From NCBI RefSeq assembly GCF_014639075.1, contig NZ_BMFS01000004.1, positions 124,001 through 188,000 of the forward strand: a stretch of DNA of 64,000 nucleotides, read 5' to 3'. Positions 23,986 through 33,354 of this stretch are shown here, in pieces (position 1 is the stretch's first letter; every line of letters starts with the position of its first letter). The position numbers and the translations under genes are program-made. The notes beneath the pieces are model-generated. The model did no database searches. It was given only the letters and a program-made list of their open reading frames with translations, and was not told the DNA's origin. Source of the DNA: Glycocaulis albus. Lineage in GTDB: Bacteria; Pseudomonadota; Alphaproteobacteria; Caulobacterales; Maricaulaceae.

Positions 23986-24528
23986 TCACTCTGCCGGTTC
24001 GATCCGAAGCTCGAGCGTCAGCACATTGTCCCCTATGGGTGACTGGTCATCAGCTCCGCTGACGCTGGCGGCGTGGATGATGACCGGCTGTGCTGCGCCG
24101 TCCGGTGCAACCCATTCCAGCTGCCAGACCGCCTCGCCGCCCTCCAGGGGCTGCGGGGCGGAATGGCTGGCGTAAATGATGTCATCAAGTTCACCGGTCT
24201 GGCCCGCCTGCGTGATCACCGAAAGCGTGCCCGCATTGCGGCCATCTTCGAAACGTGCGGACAACTGGAAACCGGCCACATCGGCATCCGGATCGATGAC
24301 CCGCATGAAGAAGCGGTAGCGCTCGCCCGGCGCGTAGGCGTCCAGGCCCTCCAGACGCACGCCGGACTCTTCGCCCTGCGCGCCGCCGAAATGGCAGGCG
24401 GCGCAGCTCTCCTCGCCAAACCCGCCCGTATGGCCCAGCAGTGCGCCTTCGGGGAAGGCGCTGGCGGGCGAGGGCAGGGCGAGGCTGGCAGAGGCAATCG
24501 CCCCTGCCAGCCAGAGACGGCGCATCAT
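23986..24528 (-). CDS. Exported single-haem-motif protein with reelin-like domain
   Basis: A 180-residue protein with a signal peptide (1-24). It has one c-type haem motif, C42-A-A-C45-H46 in GEESCAACHFGG, followed by a reelin/choice-of-anchor-V-like beta-sandwich (YRFFMRVIDPDADVAGFQLSARFEDGRNAGTL). Such proteins are secreted or periplasmic; the haem motif implies redox or gas-sensing use but needs cytochrome maturation. The ATG overlaps the stop of the beta-propeller gene (TAATG), so they are translationally coupled. Transcription is probably from the EcfG promoter upstream of the propeller gene. Confidence 0.75.
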   Translation of the reverse strand: MMRRLWLAGAIASASLALPSPASAFPEGALLGHTGGFGEESCAACHFGGAQGEESGVRLEGLDAYAPGERYRFFMRVIDPDADVAGFQLSARFEDGRNAGTLSVITQAGQTGELDDIIYASHSAPQPLEGGEAVWQLEWVAPDGAAQPVIIHAASVSGADDQSPIGDNVLTLELRIEPAE

Positions 24529-25547
24529 TACGGTGCGTCCTGTACGCCAGCCCGGCCGATCGTGTTGGTGTCGGCACCGAACCAGATGAAGCGGGTTTCG
24601 GGATCAAAGACCATGTGGCGCACCGTGCCGCCGCCGGAGGGCACGTCTACAGGTGCGGTGAAGGTTTCGCTTTCCGGGTCAAAGCCCACGAACACATTCG
24701 GCTGCGGTCCCGTCTCCACGAACCACAGCATGCCGCTATCGTCGCTGGTCATGGCATAGGGGCGGGAGTTTTCGGCCGAAGGCGTACGCCACTCGGTGAT
24801 CTCCTCGCTCTCCATGTCGTAGCGGCCGATATAGCCGTCGGCGTAGTCGACATACCAGACCGTGCCGTCACCCGGCAGCGCCATGCGGCGGGGGCGCGTA
24901 GTCTCGCGCGGCAGGTCGATCTCTCGCAATTCGCCATCAACCACCGTGGCGAGACGGTTGGTGCCAAATAGCACCGCCCAGGGCTGGTCATTGTCGTCGA
25001 CCATGATGCCATAAGGGCGCGAGCCGGAGCGCTCTACATCCCACAGGGTGATCTCGCGCGTCTCGCGGTCCATGAAGCCAAGCTGGTTGGCGCCTTGCAG
25101 CGTGAACCAGAGATTGCCCTCAGAATCGAAGTCCATGGTGTGAACGTCACGCGGGCCGTCGCCGGGTATCTCGATAATCTCTATCTCGCGGGTGTCCGGA
25201 TCGACAAAACCGATATGGCCAACCCGGTTGCCAGCATACCAGGCGCCCTCCTCGTCGGCGATCACGGTGTGCGGGCCGGCACCGTCCACCAGATCGGTGC
25301 GGGTGAACTCGCCGGTTTCCGGATCAAGCGTCGCGACATAATGCGAGCGCTGGCCGACAAACCAGATCGTGCCATCCGGGGCGACGTAGGGGTCACGCGG
25401 GCGGCTTTCCTCGTAGGGCACCGCCCATTCGTGGATATCGACCGTCGCACCGTGGGTTTCCTGCGCCAGAACGGCCGGGCTGGCCGACAGGGCCAGTACA
25501 GCGCTCAAGCCCAGTGCCAGAACCGGTGATCGCATGAGGCGTGTCAT
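24528..25547 (-). CDS. Secreted Vgb-like (streptogramin B lyase family) beta-propeller
   Basis: A 339-residue protein with a signal peptide (MTRLMRSPVLALGLSAVLALSA, cleaving near VLA-QET). The mature part is a seven-bladed propeller of about 40-residue repeats: DPYVAPDGTIWFVGQ, HTVIADEEGAWYAGN, HTMDFDSEGNLWFTLQG, YGIMVDDNDQPWAVLFG, RRMALPGDGTVWYVD and YAMTSDDSGMLWFVE. This is the Vgb/SMP-30-like repeat. Family members include virginiamycin B lyase, but most homologues are of unknown activity; the secreted form and coupling to a haem protein suggest a redox or stress role rather than antibiotic resistance. The start at 25547 follows GGGAGGAG. Confidence 0.82.
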   Translation of the reverse strand: MTRLMRSPVLALGLSAVLALSASPAVLAQETHGATVDIHEWAVPYEESRPRDPYVAPDGTIWFVGQRSHYVATLDPETGEFTRTDLVDGAGPHTVIADEEGAWYAGNRVGHIGFVDPDTREIEIIEIPGDGPRDVHTMDFDSEGNLWFTLQGANQLGFMDRETREITLWDVERSGSRPYGIMVDDNDQPWAVLFGTNRLATVVDGELREIDLPRETTRPRRMALPGDGTVWYVDYADGYIGRYDMESEEITEWRTPSAENSRPYAMTSDDSGMLWFVETGPQPNVFVGFDPESETFTAPVDVPSGGGTVRHMVFDPETRFIWFGADTNTIGRAGVQDAP

Positions 25548-25583
25548 GTGAGCTCCTCCCTTATTCGTATTTCCTTGGGGGAG

Positions 25584-25608
25584 AACGTTAACCGCAGCGC
25601 CCGGTTCC
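25584..25608 (-). promoter_or_regulatory. EcfG-dependent promoter of propeller/haem operon
   Basis: On the minus strand, GGAAC (25608-25604), 16 bp, CGTT (25587-25584): an exact match to the general-stress consensus, about 37 bp upstream of the ATG at 25547 and correctly oriented. It suggests the operon belongs to the EcfG regulon encoded at 10-13.6 kb. Confidence 0.75.
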
Positions 25609-25657
25609 TGCAGGATTTTTCGTCTCACACCTTTGTGAGGGGCAGCTGCGCCCGCGA

Positions 25658-25698
25658 CTTCGATCGAAGAAGGGGGCTTGGTAAATATCTGATTTACC
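25658..25698. promoter_or_regulatory. Palindrome and 19-bp inverted repeat upstream of tadG-like gene
   Basis: A perfect 12-bp palindrome CTTCGATCGAAG (25658-25669) is followed by GGTAAATATCTGATTTACC (25680-25698; 7-bp arms) and an AT-rich stretch with six T. They lie 70-110 bp before the Tad gene start. Operator or promoter elements are likely; no plus-strand gene lies upstream that would need a terminator. Confidence 0.45.
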
Positions 25699-25764
25699 GA
25701 ACTTTTTTATGGGTGCTTAAGGTGTGGCCATCATCCTGACGTGTAGATTGCGCGGACGGAAGCG

Positions 25765-27009
25765 ATGATCGCGAATATCACAAAGCAGGTCAGGGGATAT
25801 CTTGGTGACCGCCGGGGACATGTTGCGGTCATTGCTGCCATATGCGCGCCAGTGATGATCGCCGGGGCCGGTATCGGCGCAGAAAGCGGCTATTGGTACT
25901 ATCAGCAACGTCTTACGCAAATGAGCGCCGACGTGTCGGCATTCGCCGGTGCGGTCGAGGCCCGCAGCGGACAGCCGCTTGAGGTCATCAGAGCAACTGC
26001 GCTCGCTGAAGCCGAGCGTCACGGCTACCGTCCCGAACTGGGTAATCTGGAGGTGAACAATCCGCCGCTCAGCGGTCCTAACCGCAATTTACGGTCTGTT
26101 GAGGTGATCATCCAGCAGACCCATCCACGCCATTTTTCGCGGCTGTTTCTTGACGAGGACATCAGCTTCAGGGTGCGCGCCGTTGCCCGTTTCGATGAGC
26201 CTGGCCCGGCCTGCATCCTTGCTCTGGATCCGGCGGGCGACCAGTCGCTTCTGTTCTCGGGTTCGACTGATGTCACACTGACTGGCTGCGACCTCATGTC
26301 CAATTCGATAAACGCGCAGGCAGTGGCCATTACGGGTTCAGGGCAGATCACCACATCGTGTGCCAACGCGGTCGGTGGCATGAACATCACCAGTCAGCTC
26401 ACCCTGACCGAGTGCGTGGAGCCGCGCCTGAACATGCCGCCCGCGCTCGATCCGATGGCCGGGCTTGTCGCCCCGGTTGCAGGGGGATGCCGCAATTTGC
26501 CATCCGGCGGGGGAAGCGCGAGCCGCACCATCAGTCCGGGCCGGTATTGCAACGGCATGAGCTTCAACGGCGATGTCCATCTTGAACCCGGCGTGTACAT
26601 CGTCGATGGCGGCACATTCCGGCTGAACGGCGGAGCGCGCGTCACCGGCGATGATGTAACGATCTATCTGACAAACAATGCGGGCGTGCGGATGAACGGC
26701 AACGCCGACATCTTCCTCAGCGCGCCTCAGACCGGCGAGTATGCAGGTGTCTTGTTCTGGGGAGACCGGAACAATGCTGCCGGCACTGAGGCCCTGTTTA
26801 ACGGCGCTGCGTCAAGCTCGCTCAGGGGCGCTCTCTACTTCCCGTCCCAGACCGTTGATGTGCGCGGGAACTTTTCCGGCAGCGATGGCTGTATGCGCAT
26901 CATCGCCTACCGGGTGGAGATGAGCGGTAATTCCAGCCTCAATATCGATTGCTCGCGCTCCGGCATGGTGTCCGTTCAGGCGCCGGGCTTTGTCCGGCTG
27001 GTGGAGTAG
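25765..27009 (+). CDS. TadG-like pilus assembly/secreted pilin protein
   Basis: A 414-residue protein starting with a prepilin-like transmembrane segment (RRGHVAVIAAICAPVMIAGAGIGAE...YYQQR), the Flp/Tad TadG-N (Tad_N) signature. It is followed by a large extracytoplasmic domain rich in Ser/Asn/Gly that resembles a right-handed beta-helix (DVTLTGCDLM, MSFNGDVHLEPGVYIVDGGTFRLNGG, VDVRGNFSG). It is probably an inner-membrane-anchored minor pilin or assembly factor of a Tad (widespread colonisation island) pilus. No TadA/B/C/Z or CpaC genes are in the window. It overlaps nothing and leads a three-gene operon. Confidence 0.75.
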   Translation: MIANITKQVRGYLGDRRGHVAVIAAICAPVMIAGAGIGAESGYWYYQQRLTQMSADVSAFAGAVEARSGQPLEVIRATALAEAERHGYRPELGNLEVNNPPLSGPNRNLRSVEVIIQQTHPRHFSRLFLDEDISFRVRAVARFDEPGPACILALDPAGDQSLLFSGSTDVTLTGCDLMSNSINAQAVAITGSGQITTSCANAVGGMNITSQLTLTECVEPRLNMPPALDPMAGLVAPVAGGCRNLPSGGGSASRTISPGRYCNGMSFNGDVHLEPGVYIVDGGTFRLNGGARVTGDDVTIYLTNNAGVRMNGNADIFLSAPQTGEYAGVLFWGDRNNAAGTEALFNGAASSSLRGALYFPSQTVDVRGNFSGSDGCMRIIAYRVEMSGNSSLNIDCSRSGMVSVQAPGFVRLVE

Positions 27010-27014
27010 ATGTG

Positions 27015-27443
27015 ATGCTCCTGATGAAGCGGCTTTCAGATTTCCTGCGGGACCGGTCCGGCACTCCGGCGGTGGAGTTCGCCTTGCTGGCACCGGTGTT
27101 CCTGGTGCTGATCGTTTCGGCTATCGATGTGGCCCATATTGCGTTTCAACGTTCGGACATGACCGGCGCGATCCGGTCCGGGACCCAGTATTTCATGGCA
27201 GGCGGCACGCACCCCGAACGGGCGAAAGCGATTGTGGAGGGAGCCTGGGGCTCGAGGCCAGACGAAGCCGTGGTGCACGCCGAGCGCATTTGCGAGTGCG
27301 GTGAGACGGAAGCCTCATGCAATCTTCTGTGTCCGGATCAGAGTGTGCCGGTGGCCTATGCGATTATCACGATCGAAGCCCCTGTGAGCGGATTTTTCAT
27401 GACTCACTATTCCTCGGTTTCGGACAAGGTACGGGTGCGCTGA
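27015..27443 (+). CDS. TadE-like minor pseudopilin
   Basis: A 142-residue protein with the TadE/TadG-type N-terminus: a positively charged leader, then GTPAVEFALLAPVFLVLIVSAIDV with the pseudopilin Glu in the helix. The C-terminal part has a cluster of Cys (ICECGETEASCNLLCPD), suggesting disulfide or metal binding. The ATG at 27015 is 5 bp after the previous stop; a longer start is not supported. The stop overlaps the next start by one base. Confidence 0.78.
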   Translation: MLLMKRLSDFLRDRSGTPAVEFALLAPVFLVLIVSAIDVAHIAFQRSDMTGAIRSGTQYFMAGGTHPERAKAIVEGAWGSRPDEAVVHAERICECGETEASCNLLCPDQSVPVAYAIITIEAPVSGFFMTHYSSVSDKVRVR

Positions 27444-27847
27444 TGCGGGGGGCCGGATTCTCCAGATTTCTGGCAGACCGGGCGGGCACGAGCGCTGTGG
27501 AGTCAGCCATTCTCATGCCGGTTTTCCTTGTCCTTCTCGTGGGCGGCATCGCGTTCGGGCAGGGCTTTTACGCGATCGGGGCGGTCCAGTGGGCGGTGGA
27601 GCGCACGGCGCGGGACCTGATGATTGATGGCAGTTTGAGCGAGAGCGAATATGAGGCCCGCGTGCGCGAGATCGCCAGCGCGTTTACCGGTATGGACTTC
27701 GATGTCAGCTACGCCACGGAAAACTACGGGGATATCGAGGTCATGCAGGTGCGCACCATTTTGCGCTATCCGGTGCGCATTCCGCTCATGGAGCCGGTCT
27801 GGCTGACCTATCCGGTTGAAACCTACGCGCCGCGCCCTGTGGGGTAG
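27443..27847 (+). CDS. TadE-like minor pseudopilin
   Basis: A 134-residue TadE-family protein: RAGTSAVESAILMPVFLVLLVGGIAFGQGFY is the processed pseudopilin-type helix with Glu, followed by a short extracytoplasmic alpha/beta domain (VEYEARVREIASAF-like helix, then YPVRIPLMEPVWLTY). The ATG is at 27443, directly overlapping the previous stop (TGATG). It ends 8 bp before the convergent dnaE2 end. Confidence 0.78.
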   Translation: MRGAGFSRFLADRAGTSAVESAILMPVFLVLLVGGIAFGQGFYAIGAVQWAVERTARDLMIDGSLSESEYEARVREIASAFTGMDFDVSYATENYGDIEVMQVRTILRYPVRIPLMEPVWLTYPVETYAPRPVG

Positions 27848-27854
27848 CGAGACG

Positions 27855-30800
27855 TCAATGAAAATCCCGGCTTTTGGGGATGACGCGCACATCGCGCGGA
27901 TGGCGTGCGTGTGAGCGGTCTTTGGCTGGCGGGCCGCGCCGCGCCATGACGGGGCGGCGCACCTCATCGACCGGCGCCATGGCACCGTCCAGCATTTCGC
28001 GCTGCGCATCCTCGCTCAGGTAGAGAAGATCGCCGGAGCGGTCCTCCAGCCTTTCCGCGATGATGTGGGTGACATTGTCAGCCGTCTGCACCCGGCCGGT
28101 TACGGCAAGGATGCGCGCGCCCATCACGACAGGGCGGAAAAGCTCGGCCACCTTCTTCCAGACGATCAGATTGGCGATGCCGGTCTCGTCCTCGATGGTG
28201 ATGAAAAGCACGCCCTTGGCGGTGCCGGGTTTCTGGCGCACCAGCACCAGCCCGCCTGTACGCACCCGGCGGCCGGTCGGCGTGGCGCAGGCGTTATGGG
28301 TGGTGAGGAAGCGCTCTTCGTCCCAGAGGGGCCTCAGAAGCGCCATGGGGTGGCTTTTCAGCGATAGCCGCAGCGTCTGGTAATCTTGCACCACATGCTC
28401 AGACAGCGGCATTTGCGGCAGCTCTGTGCGGCTCCTGTCCACTCCGTCGCCCGCCAGCGCCAGCAGCGGCGCCGGGGCCTCGACCGCCTCGCCGCGTATC
28501 GCCCACAGCGCCTCGCGCCGGGAAAGCCCCAGCGAGGTGAAGGCATCGGCGCTGGCGAGTTTTTCCAGCGTGGCGCGCGGCAGGCGGGTGCGGGCGCGAA
28601 GATCGCCCGGGCTGGCATAGCCAGCGCCCCGCAAGGCCGTCAGACGCGCCATCTCCTCTTCTTTCAGGCCATCGATCTGGCGCAGACCCAGACGCAGCGC
28701 CAAGGGCCATGGACCGCCCGCTTTTGCGAGCTCCAGCGTATTGTCCCAGCCCGAATGGTTCACGTCGGCGGGGCGCACCTCCACCCCATGCTCCTTGGCG
28801 TCGCGCACAATCTGGGCGGGCGCGTAGAAGCCCATGGGCTGGGCATTGAGCAGGGCGGCCGCAAACACCTCCGGATGGTGGCATTTGATCCATGAGGAGA
28901 CATAAACGAGCAGCGCAAACGAGGCGGCATGGCTTTCGGGAAAGCCGTACTCGCCAAAGCCCTTGATCTGGTCAAAGCAGCGCGCGGCAAATTCCAGCTC
29001 ATACCCGCGCGCCACCATGCCGTGGACCATTTTCTCCTCGTAATTGCGGATCGTGCCCACGCGCCGGAAAGTTGCCATGGCGCGGCGCAAGCCATTGGCC
29101 TCGTCGGGCGTGAATTTGGCCGCATCAATGGCGATCTGCATGGCCTGCTCCTGAAAGAGCGGCACGCCGAGCGTGCGATGCAGGATGCTTTTCAGCTCGT
29201 CCGCCGGGCCATGTTCCGGCGCAGGCGAGGGAAAAGTTACGTCCTCAATGCCCTTGCGGCGGCGCAAGTATGGATGGACCATATCGCCCTGGATGGGGCC
29301 GGGGCGGACAATGGCAACCTGTATGACCAGATCGTAGAATTTTTCCGGTCTTAAGCGCGGCAGCATGTTCATCTGCGCGCGGCTTTCCACCTGGAACACA
29401 CCCAGACTGTCGGCCCGGCACAGCATGTCATAGGTGGGCTTGTCGGCTGGCGGGATGCTGGCCAGCGTGTGGGTGATCTGCTTGTGCTGTTCCAGCAGGT
29501 CAAACGCCTTGCGGATGCAGGTCAGCATGCCGAGCGCCAGCACATCCACCTTCATGATACCCAAAGCGTCGATATCGTCCTTGTCCCATTCAATGAAGGT
29601 GCGCTCCTCCATCGCGGCATTGCCGATGGGGACGGTCTCGGTCAGTTGCCCCTTTGTCAGCACGAACCCGCCCACATGCTGGGAGAGATGGCGCGGAAAG
29701 CCGATCAGCTGGCGGGTGAGGATGATCGCACGGCGGATCATCGGGTTTTTCGGGTCGAGTCCGGCCTGTTCTATGTGCTTGTCCTCGATCGAGCGCCCCC
29801 ACGAGCCCCAGACCGTGCCGGCAAGGGCAGCCGACACATCCTCGGTCAGGCCAAGCGCCTTGCACACCTCCCGCACGGCCGAGCGCGGGCGGTAGGAGAT
29901 GACAGTGGCGGTGAGGCCCGCCCTGTGGCGGCCATAGCGGGCATAGACATATTGCATCACCTCCTCGCGCCGTTCGTGCTCGAAATCGACATCGATATCG
30001 GGCGGTTCCCGGCGTTCCTTCGACAGGAAGCGCTCAAAGAGAAGACTGCTGGTATTGGGGTCAACGCTCGTGACGCCAAGGCAGTAGCAGACAGCCGAGT
30101 TCGCCGCAGACCCACGCCCCTGACACAAAATGCCTTGTGCCCGCGCCCACGCCACAATGTCATGCACGGTGAGGAAATAGGCCGCGTATTTCAGCTCCGC
30201 GATGAGGGCGAGCTCCTTCTCCAGCAGTGCCTTCACCTTGTCCGGCACGCCTTGCGGATAGCGCCACTCCGCCCCTTTCCAGGTGAGATGTTCGAGATGG
30301 CCTTGCGGGGTGGAGCCAGGCGGCACCGGCTCGTCCGGGTATTCATAGCGCAACTCATCAAGGCTGAAAGTGCAGCGCGCGGCGATGTGCTGCGTGCGGG
30401 CGAGGGCGGCCTCGAAACCTGCAAAAAGCCGCGCCATCTCGGCGGGGGATTTCAGATGCCGCTCGGCATGGGGCTGAAGGCGAAAGCCTGCCTCCTCAAT
30501 GGTGCAGTGCTCGCGTATGCAGCTCATCACGTCCTGCAAGGGGCGGCGTTCCGGTGCGTGATAGAGCACGTCATTGACGGCGACGCTTGGCACGCCTGTG
30601 CGCCTGCCAAGCGCGTCCAGACGCGCAATCCGCTCCCGGTCCCGCCCCCGGTATCGCCAGGCTGCGGCCAGCCATACCCGCCCCGGCCAGCTGGCTCCCA
30701 GCCGAGAGAGCACAGCTTCGAAGGCGGCATCGGGTTCTTCTGGTGGAATGGCGATGAAGCACTGGCCGTCAGCCGCCCCCATCACATCCGCAAGGGTCAG

Positions 30801-31124
30801 ATGGCATTCACCCTTGGGGGCTTTCATCTTGCCCAGCGAGATGAGGGCGGAGAGGCGGCCATAGGCGGCGCGGGTTTCAGGATAGCAGAGAAGGCTGAGG
30901 CCGCACACCAGATCCAGCCGCGCGCCGACCAGCAGTTTCAGCCCATGTTCCTTGGCCGCGATATGGGCGCGCACCACACCGGCCAGCGTATTGCGGTCCG
31001 CTACGCCAATGGCAGAAAGCCCCAGCGCTTCTGCCTGCTCCACCAGTTCTGCGGCATGGCTTGCCCCGCGCAGGAAGGAGAAGTTCGTGGTGATCTGAAG
31101 TTCGGCGTAGGCAGGTGCGTTCAT
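27855..31124 (-). CDS. dnaE2: Error-prone DNA polymerase ImuC/DnaE2
   Basis: A 1089-residue C-family polymerase of the SOS-inducible mutagenesis cassette. The N-terminal PHP domain ([18 protein letters not shown]) lacks several canonical metal residues, as usual in DnaE2. The palm carries [15 protein letters not shown] (catalytic Asp pair), then [16 protein letters not shown], HhH and OB domains ([19 protein letters not shown]). It acts with ImuA and ImuB at DNA lesions, the polymerase contacting the beta clamp through ImuB. The start at 31124 (MNAPAYAEL) overlaps the imuB stop by 4 bp. Expression is expected from the LexA-controlled promoter at 33.3 kb. Confidence 0.94.
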   Translation of the reverse strand: MNAPAYAELQITTNFSFLRGASHAAELVEQAEALGLSAIGVADRNTLAGVVRAHIAAKEHGLKLLVGARLDLVCGLSLLCYPETRAAYGRLSALISLGKMKAPKGECHLTLADVMGAADGQCFIAIPPEEPDAAFEAVLSRLGASWPGRVWLAAAWRYRGRDRERIARLDALGRRTGVPSVAVNDVLYHAPERRPLQDVMSCIREHCTIEEAGFRLQPHAERHLKSPAEMARLFAGFEAALARTQHIAARCTFSLDELRYEYPDEPVPPGSTPQGHLEHLTWKGAEWRYPQGVPDKVKALLEKELALIAELKYAAYFLTVHDIVAWARAQGILCQGRGSAANSAVCYCLGVTSVDPNTSSLLFERFLSKERREPPDIDVDFEHERREEVMQYVYARYGRHRAGLTATVISYRPRSAVREVCKALGLTEDVSAALAGTVWGSWGRSIEDKHIEQAGLDPKNPMIRRAIILTRQLIGFPRHLSQHVGGFVLTKGQLTETVPIGNAAMEERTFIEWDKDDIDALGIMKVDVLALGMLTCIRKAFDLLEQHKQITHTLASIPPADKPTYDMLCRADSLGVFQVESRAQMNMLPRLRPEKFYDLVIQVAIVRPGPIQGDMVHPYLRRRKGIEDVTFPSPAPEHGPADELKSILHRTLGVPLFQEQAMQIAIDAAKFTPDEANGLRRAMATFRRVGTIRNYEEKMVHGMVARGYELEFAARCFDQIKGFGEYGFPESHAASFALLVYVSSWIKCHHPEVFAAALLNAQPMGFYAPAQIVRDAKEHGVEVRPADVNHSGWDNTLELAKAGGPWPLALRLGLRQIDGLKEEEMARLTALRGAGYASPGDLRARTRLPRATLEKLASADAFTSLGLSRREALWAIRGEAVEAPAPLLALAGDGVDRSRTELPQMPLSEHVVQDYQTLRLSLKSHPMALLRPLWDEERFLTTHNACATPTGRRVRTGGLVLVRQKPGTAKGVLFITIEDETGIANLIVWKKVAELFRPVVMGARILAVTGRVQTADNVTHIIAERLEDRSGDLLYLSEDAQREMLDGAMAPVDEVRRPVMARRGPPAKDRSHARHPRDVRVIPKSRDFH

Positions 31125-32680
31125 GGGAACAGCCCGCACACATACCAGCGCGGAGTGCCGCCGCGCTGGTCATCATAAAGCCCCTCGCGCATCAGCCAGT
31201 AGCGATGCCCGTCCTCATCCTCCACCCGGTAATAATCGCGCGCGCGCACGCCGTTCGCGCTGCCCCGCCACCATTCCGGGCCGATCCGCTCCGGCCCGTC
31301 CGCGCGCGCCACGCTGCGCGTCACCCGCCGCCAGGTGAAGCGGGCAGGCGGGCCATCGGGCAGGATCGCGATGGTCTCCACCAGCTCCGGCCGGTCGAGC
31401 ACCACCAGCGGGCGCGGGCCAGTGCGGTGGGCCGTAACGGGCCAGGGTTTGAGCGCGCCGGGAAAGGGCGTCAACGCCTCGCTGCGGCCGGGCACATGGC
31501 TTTCATGGGCAGTGAAGATGGCGACCAGATCATCGCCCAGCCTTGCATTCAGCCGGTCGACCAGCGCGGCTGTCTCGGCCGGGTCTGCGCCCGGCAGGGC
31601 CGCGCCATCGGGCAGGGCAGACGCAATGGCTTCGAGCGGGCCGGTGCCATGGGCGGATAGCGTCATCAGGTCGATGCCAAAGCCCGGATCCATCGCTTCA
31701 AGGCGCGGCGCGAACAGTCTGGCGATAGCGCGCCCGTCCCGCCCCGGACGGGAAAGGGCAAGGCTGGCGCTGGTGCGCGTGCCGTCAGAGCGATAGCCGG
31801 TCAGGATGAAGCGCCGCGCGCCCTTGCCCGCCTCTTCCAGCTGGCGCGTCAGCTCGGTAAGCAGCTTGATGAGCGCATCTTCGATCCCGCCAAGGCTCAA
31901 TAGCGGTTCCGGGCCGGAAATCCGCGCGGTGAAGCGCGCAGGCGCTTTCAAGGGGATCAGCGGCTCCGGGCGGACCCCAAGCGCCTGATCGAGGCGTAGC
32001 AGCACGTCCTGCGCGGCCTCGCGATTGCGGAAGCGGCGGGCAAGGGCGGTGCGTTCAATTCCGTAGAGCTGGCCGATGCGCGTCAGGCCGAAACGGCGCA
32101 AGACCTGTACCGTGCCCGCCTCCAGCCGCAGGGCAGCGATGGGCAAGGGCGTCAGCGCTTCGCGCGCCTTTCCCGTCCCACTGATCTGCACCGCGCTGCT
32201 CCCGAAGCGGGAAAGCGCCCACGCCGCGCCTGCACTGTCGGCGAGGCCGAGGCGAGGGGTGAGGCCCAGGGCTTCAAGCGCGCGCTTCATGGTGGCCAGA
32301 AAGGCGTCCTCGCCGCCGAACAGGTGCGCGCAGCCCGTCACGTCGAGGCGTATCCCGTCCGGCCCGTCCATGGCGGTGAGGGGGCTGAAACGCGTCATCC
32401 AGAGCGTGAGGCGTTTCAGGGCCAGCGCGTCCGCTTCCCGGTCTATCTCTTCGGCTACCAGCTCCGGTACGCGGGCGCGTGCATCGGTAAAGCGAAGCCC
32501 CGGCTCCAGCCCCAGCGCGCGCGCAGCATCGTTCACCGCGGCCAGCGTGCGGCCATGCACGCAAGTCTCGGTCAGCACGAAGGGCGCGCCGTCCTCAGCC
32601 GGCCAGGGCGTGGTGCGGGCGCGTTTCAGGCGCTCCATCGGCCAGTGTGGGAACCAGACGCACACGAAGCGGCGCATCAT
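31121..32680 (-). CDS. imuB: ImuB, Y-family-like clamp adaptor
   Basis: A 519-residue Y-family-type protein ([18 protein letters not shown]). ImuB proteins lack the catalytic carboxylates of DinB and serve as a hub that binds the beta clamp, ImuA and DnaE2. The palm-like core and HhH region ([22 protein letters not shown]) are recognisable. The start at 32680 lies inside imuA: the two overlap by 86 bp in different frames. The 3' end overlaps dnaE2 by 4 bp, so all three are translationally coupled. Confidence 0.93.
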   Translation of the reverse strand: MMRRFVCVWFPHWPMERLKRARTTPWPAEDGAPFVLTETCVHGRTLAAVNDAARALGLEPGLRFTDARARVPELVAEEIDREADALALKRLTLWMTRFSPLTAMDGPDGIRLDVTGCAHLFGGEDAFLATMKRALEALGLTPRLGLADSAGAAWALSRFGSSAVQISGTGKAREALTPLPIAALRLEAGTVQVLRRFGLTRIGQLYGIERTALARRFRNREAAQDVLLRLDQALGVRPEPLIPLKAPARFTARISGPEPLLSLGGIEDALIKLLTELTRQLEEAGKGARRFILTGYRSDGTRTSASLALSRPGRDGRAIARLFAPRLEAMDPGFGIDLMTLSAHGTGPLEAIASALPDGAALPGADPAETAALVDRLNARLGDDLVAIFTAHESHVPGRSEALTPFPGALKPWPVTAHRTGPRPLVVLDRPELVETIAILPDGPPARFTWRRVTRSVARADGPERIGPEWWRGSANGVRARDYYRVEDEDGHRYWLMREGLYDDQRGGTPRWYVCGLFP

Positions 32681-33314
32681 CCATCTCCATCAGGAATGTC
32701 TCCCCAGCCCTTTGCGGAAACTCGCGTGAGCGCTCCAGCGTGACCTGCCAGCGCGGGCATCCCGGTGCGTGTGGGTCAAACGCATTGGGCGCAGAAGGCG
32801 CAGCCGCCACCCGCCAGCGATTATGCGCGGCCGTCGACCCTTCAGTGCGCCATGAGCGCACGAGGATGACGGGCGTGGCGCTCGCCTCATGGGCCAGCGT
32901 CAGGCGGCGGGTGAAGGTGAAATCAGCGCTTTCCACCTCTGCGATGACAGCCCCGATGGCGCGAGAGCGCGCGGCCTCGTCAATCGCGCGAAGAGCCGCT
33001 GTGTGGTCGCGGGTCTCCACCAGCATCACGCGGGCCGGGTCTGCGCCAAGTGCTGCGAGCCCCCGCGCGCTGATCCGGCCCAGATCAAGGCGCTGGCGGC
33101 GCGTGCGCACCCACAGCCAGCCGCCATGGAGCCGTGTCTGTGCAAACCCCACCGCCAGCCCCAGCGCCGCGGCCATGTCTGCAAAAGCGGCAGGAGCAAT
33201 CTCGTGCACGCCCTGCAAGGGTGCGCCCAGCCTCTCTTCCAGACGCGCAGCTTCACCCTCCACGCGCGCGGAGAAATGCTTCAGGGGCAGGTCATGGAGG
33301 ATCGCACGGGCCAT
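32595..33314 (-). CDS. imuA: ImuA, SOS mutagenesis accessory protein
   Basis: A 239-residue RecA/SulA-like protein (family ImuA). The core reads GLAVGFAQTRLHGGWLWVRTRRQRLDLGRI...GADPARVMLVETRDHTAALRAIDEA, with a degenerate ATP-binding fold. It interacts with ImuB and RecA during translesion synthesis. It is the first gene of imuA-imuB-dnaE2 behind a perfect LexA box, only 3 bp from the chosen ATG at 33314. If transcription starts inside or just after the box, the true start could be leaderless or slightly downstream. Confidence 0.9.
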   Translation of the reverse strand: MARAILHDLPLKHFSARVEGEAARLEERLGAPLQGVHEIAPAAFADMAAALGLAVGFAQTRLHGGWLWVRTRRQRLDLGRISARGLAALGADPARVMLVETRDHTAALRAIDEAARSRAIGAVIAEVESADFTFTRRLTLAHEASATPVILVRSWRTEGSTAAHNRWRVAAAPSAPNAFDPHAPGCPRWQVTLERSREFPQRAGETFLMEMDDAPLRVRLVPTLADGAPETRPHHALAG

Positions 33315-33316
33315 AT

Positions 33317-33331
33317 GTTCTTATTTTGTTC
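33317..33331 (-). promoter_or_regulatory. LexA (SOS) box of imuA-imuB-dnaE2
   Basis: GTTC (33317-33320), 7 bp, GTTC (33328-33331): an exact match to the alphaproteobacterial LexA operator GTTC-N7-GTTC. It is 3 bp upstream of the imuA ATG, so LexA would cover the promoter and start region. Confidence 0.88.
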
Positions 33332-33354
33332 TTACGGCCAAGAGTCAAGAGGGG

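Noticed and set aside
29469-31178. A 569-codon plus-strand open frame
   Set aside because: Antisense to dnaE2, whose polymerase motifs are unmistakable; translation is His/Arg/Gly-rich without domains.
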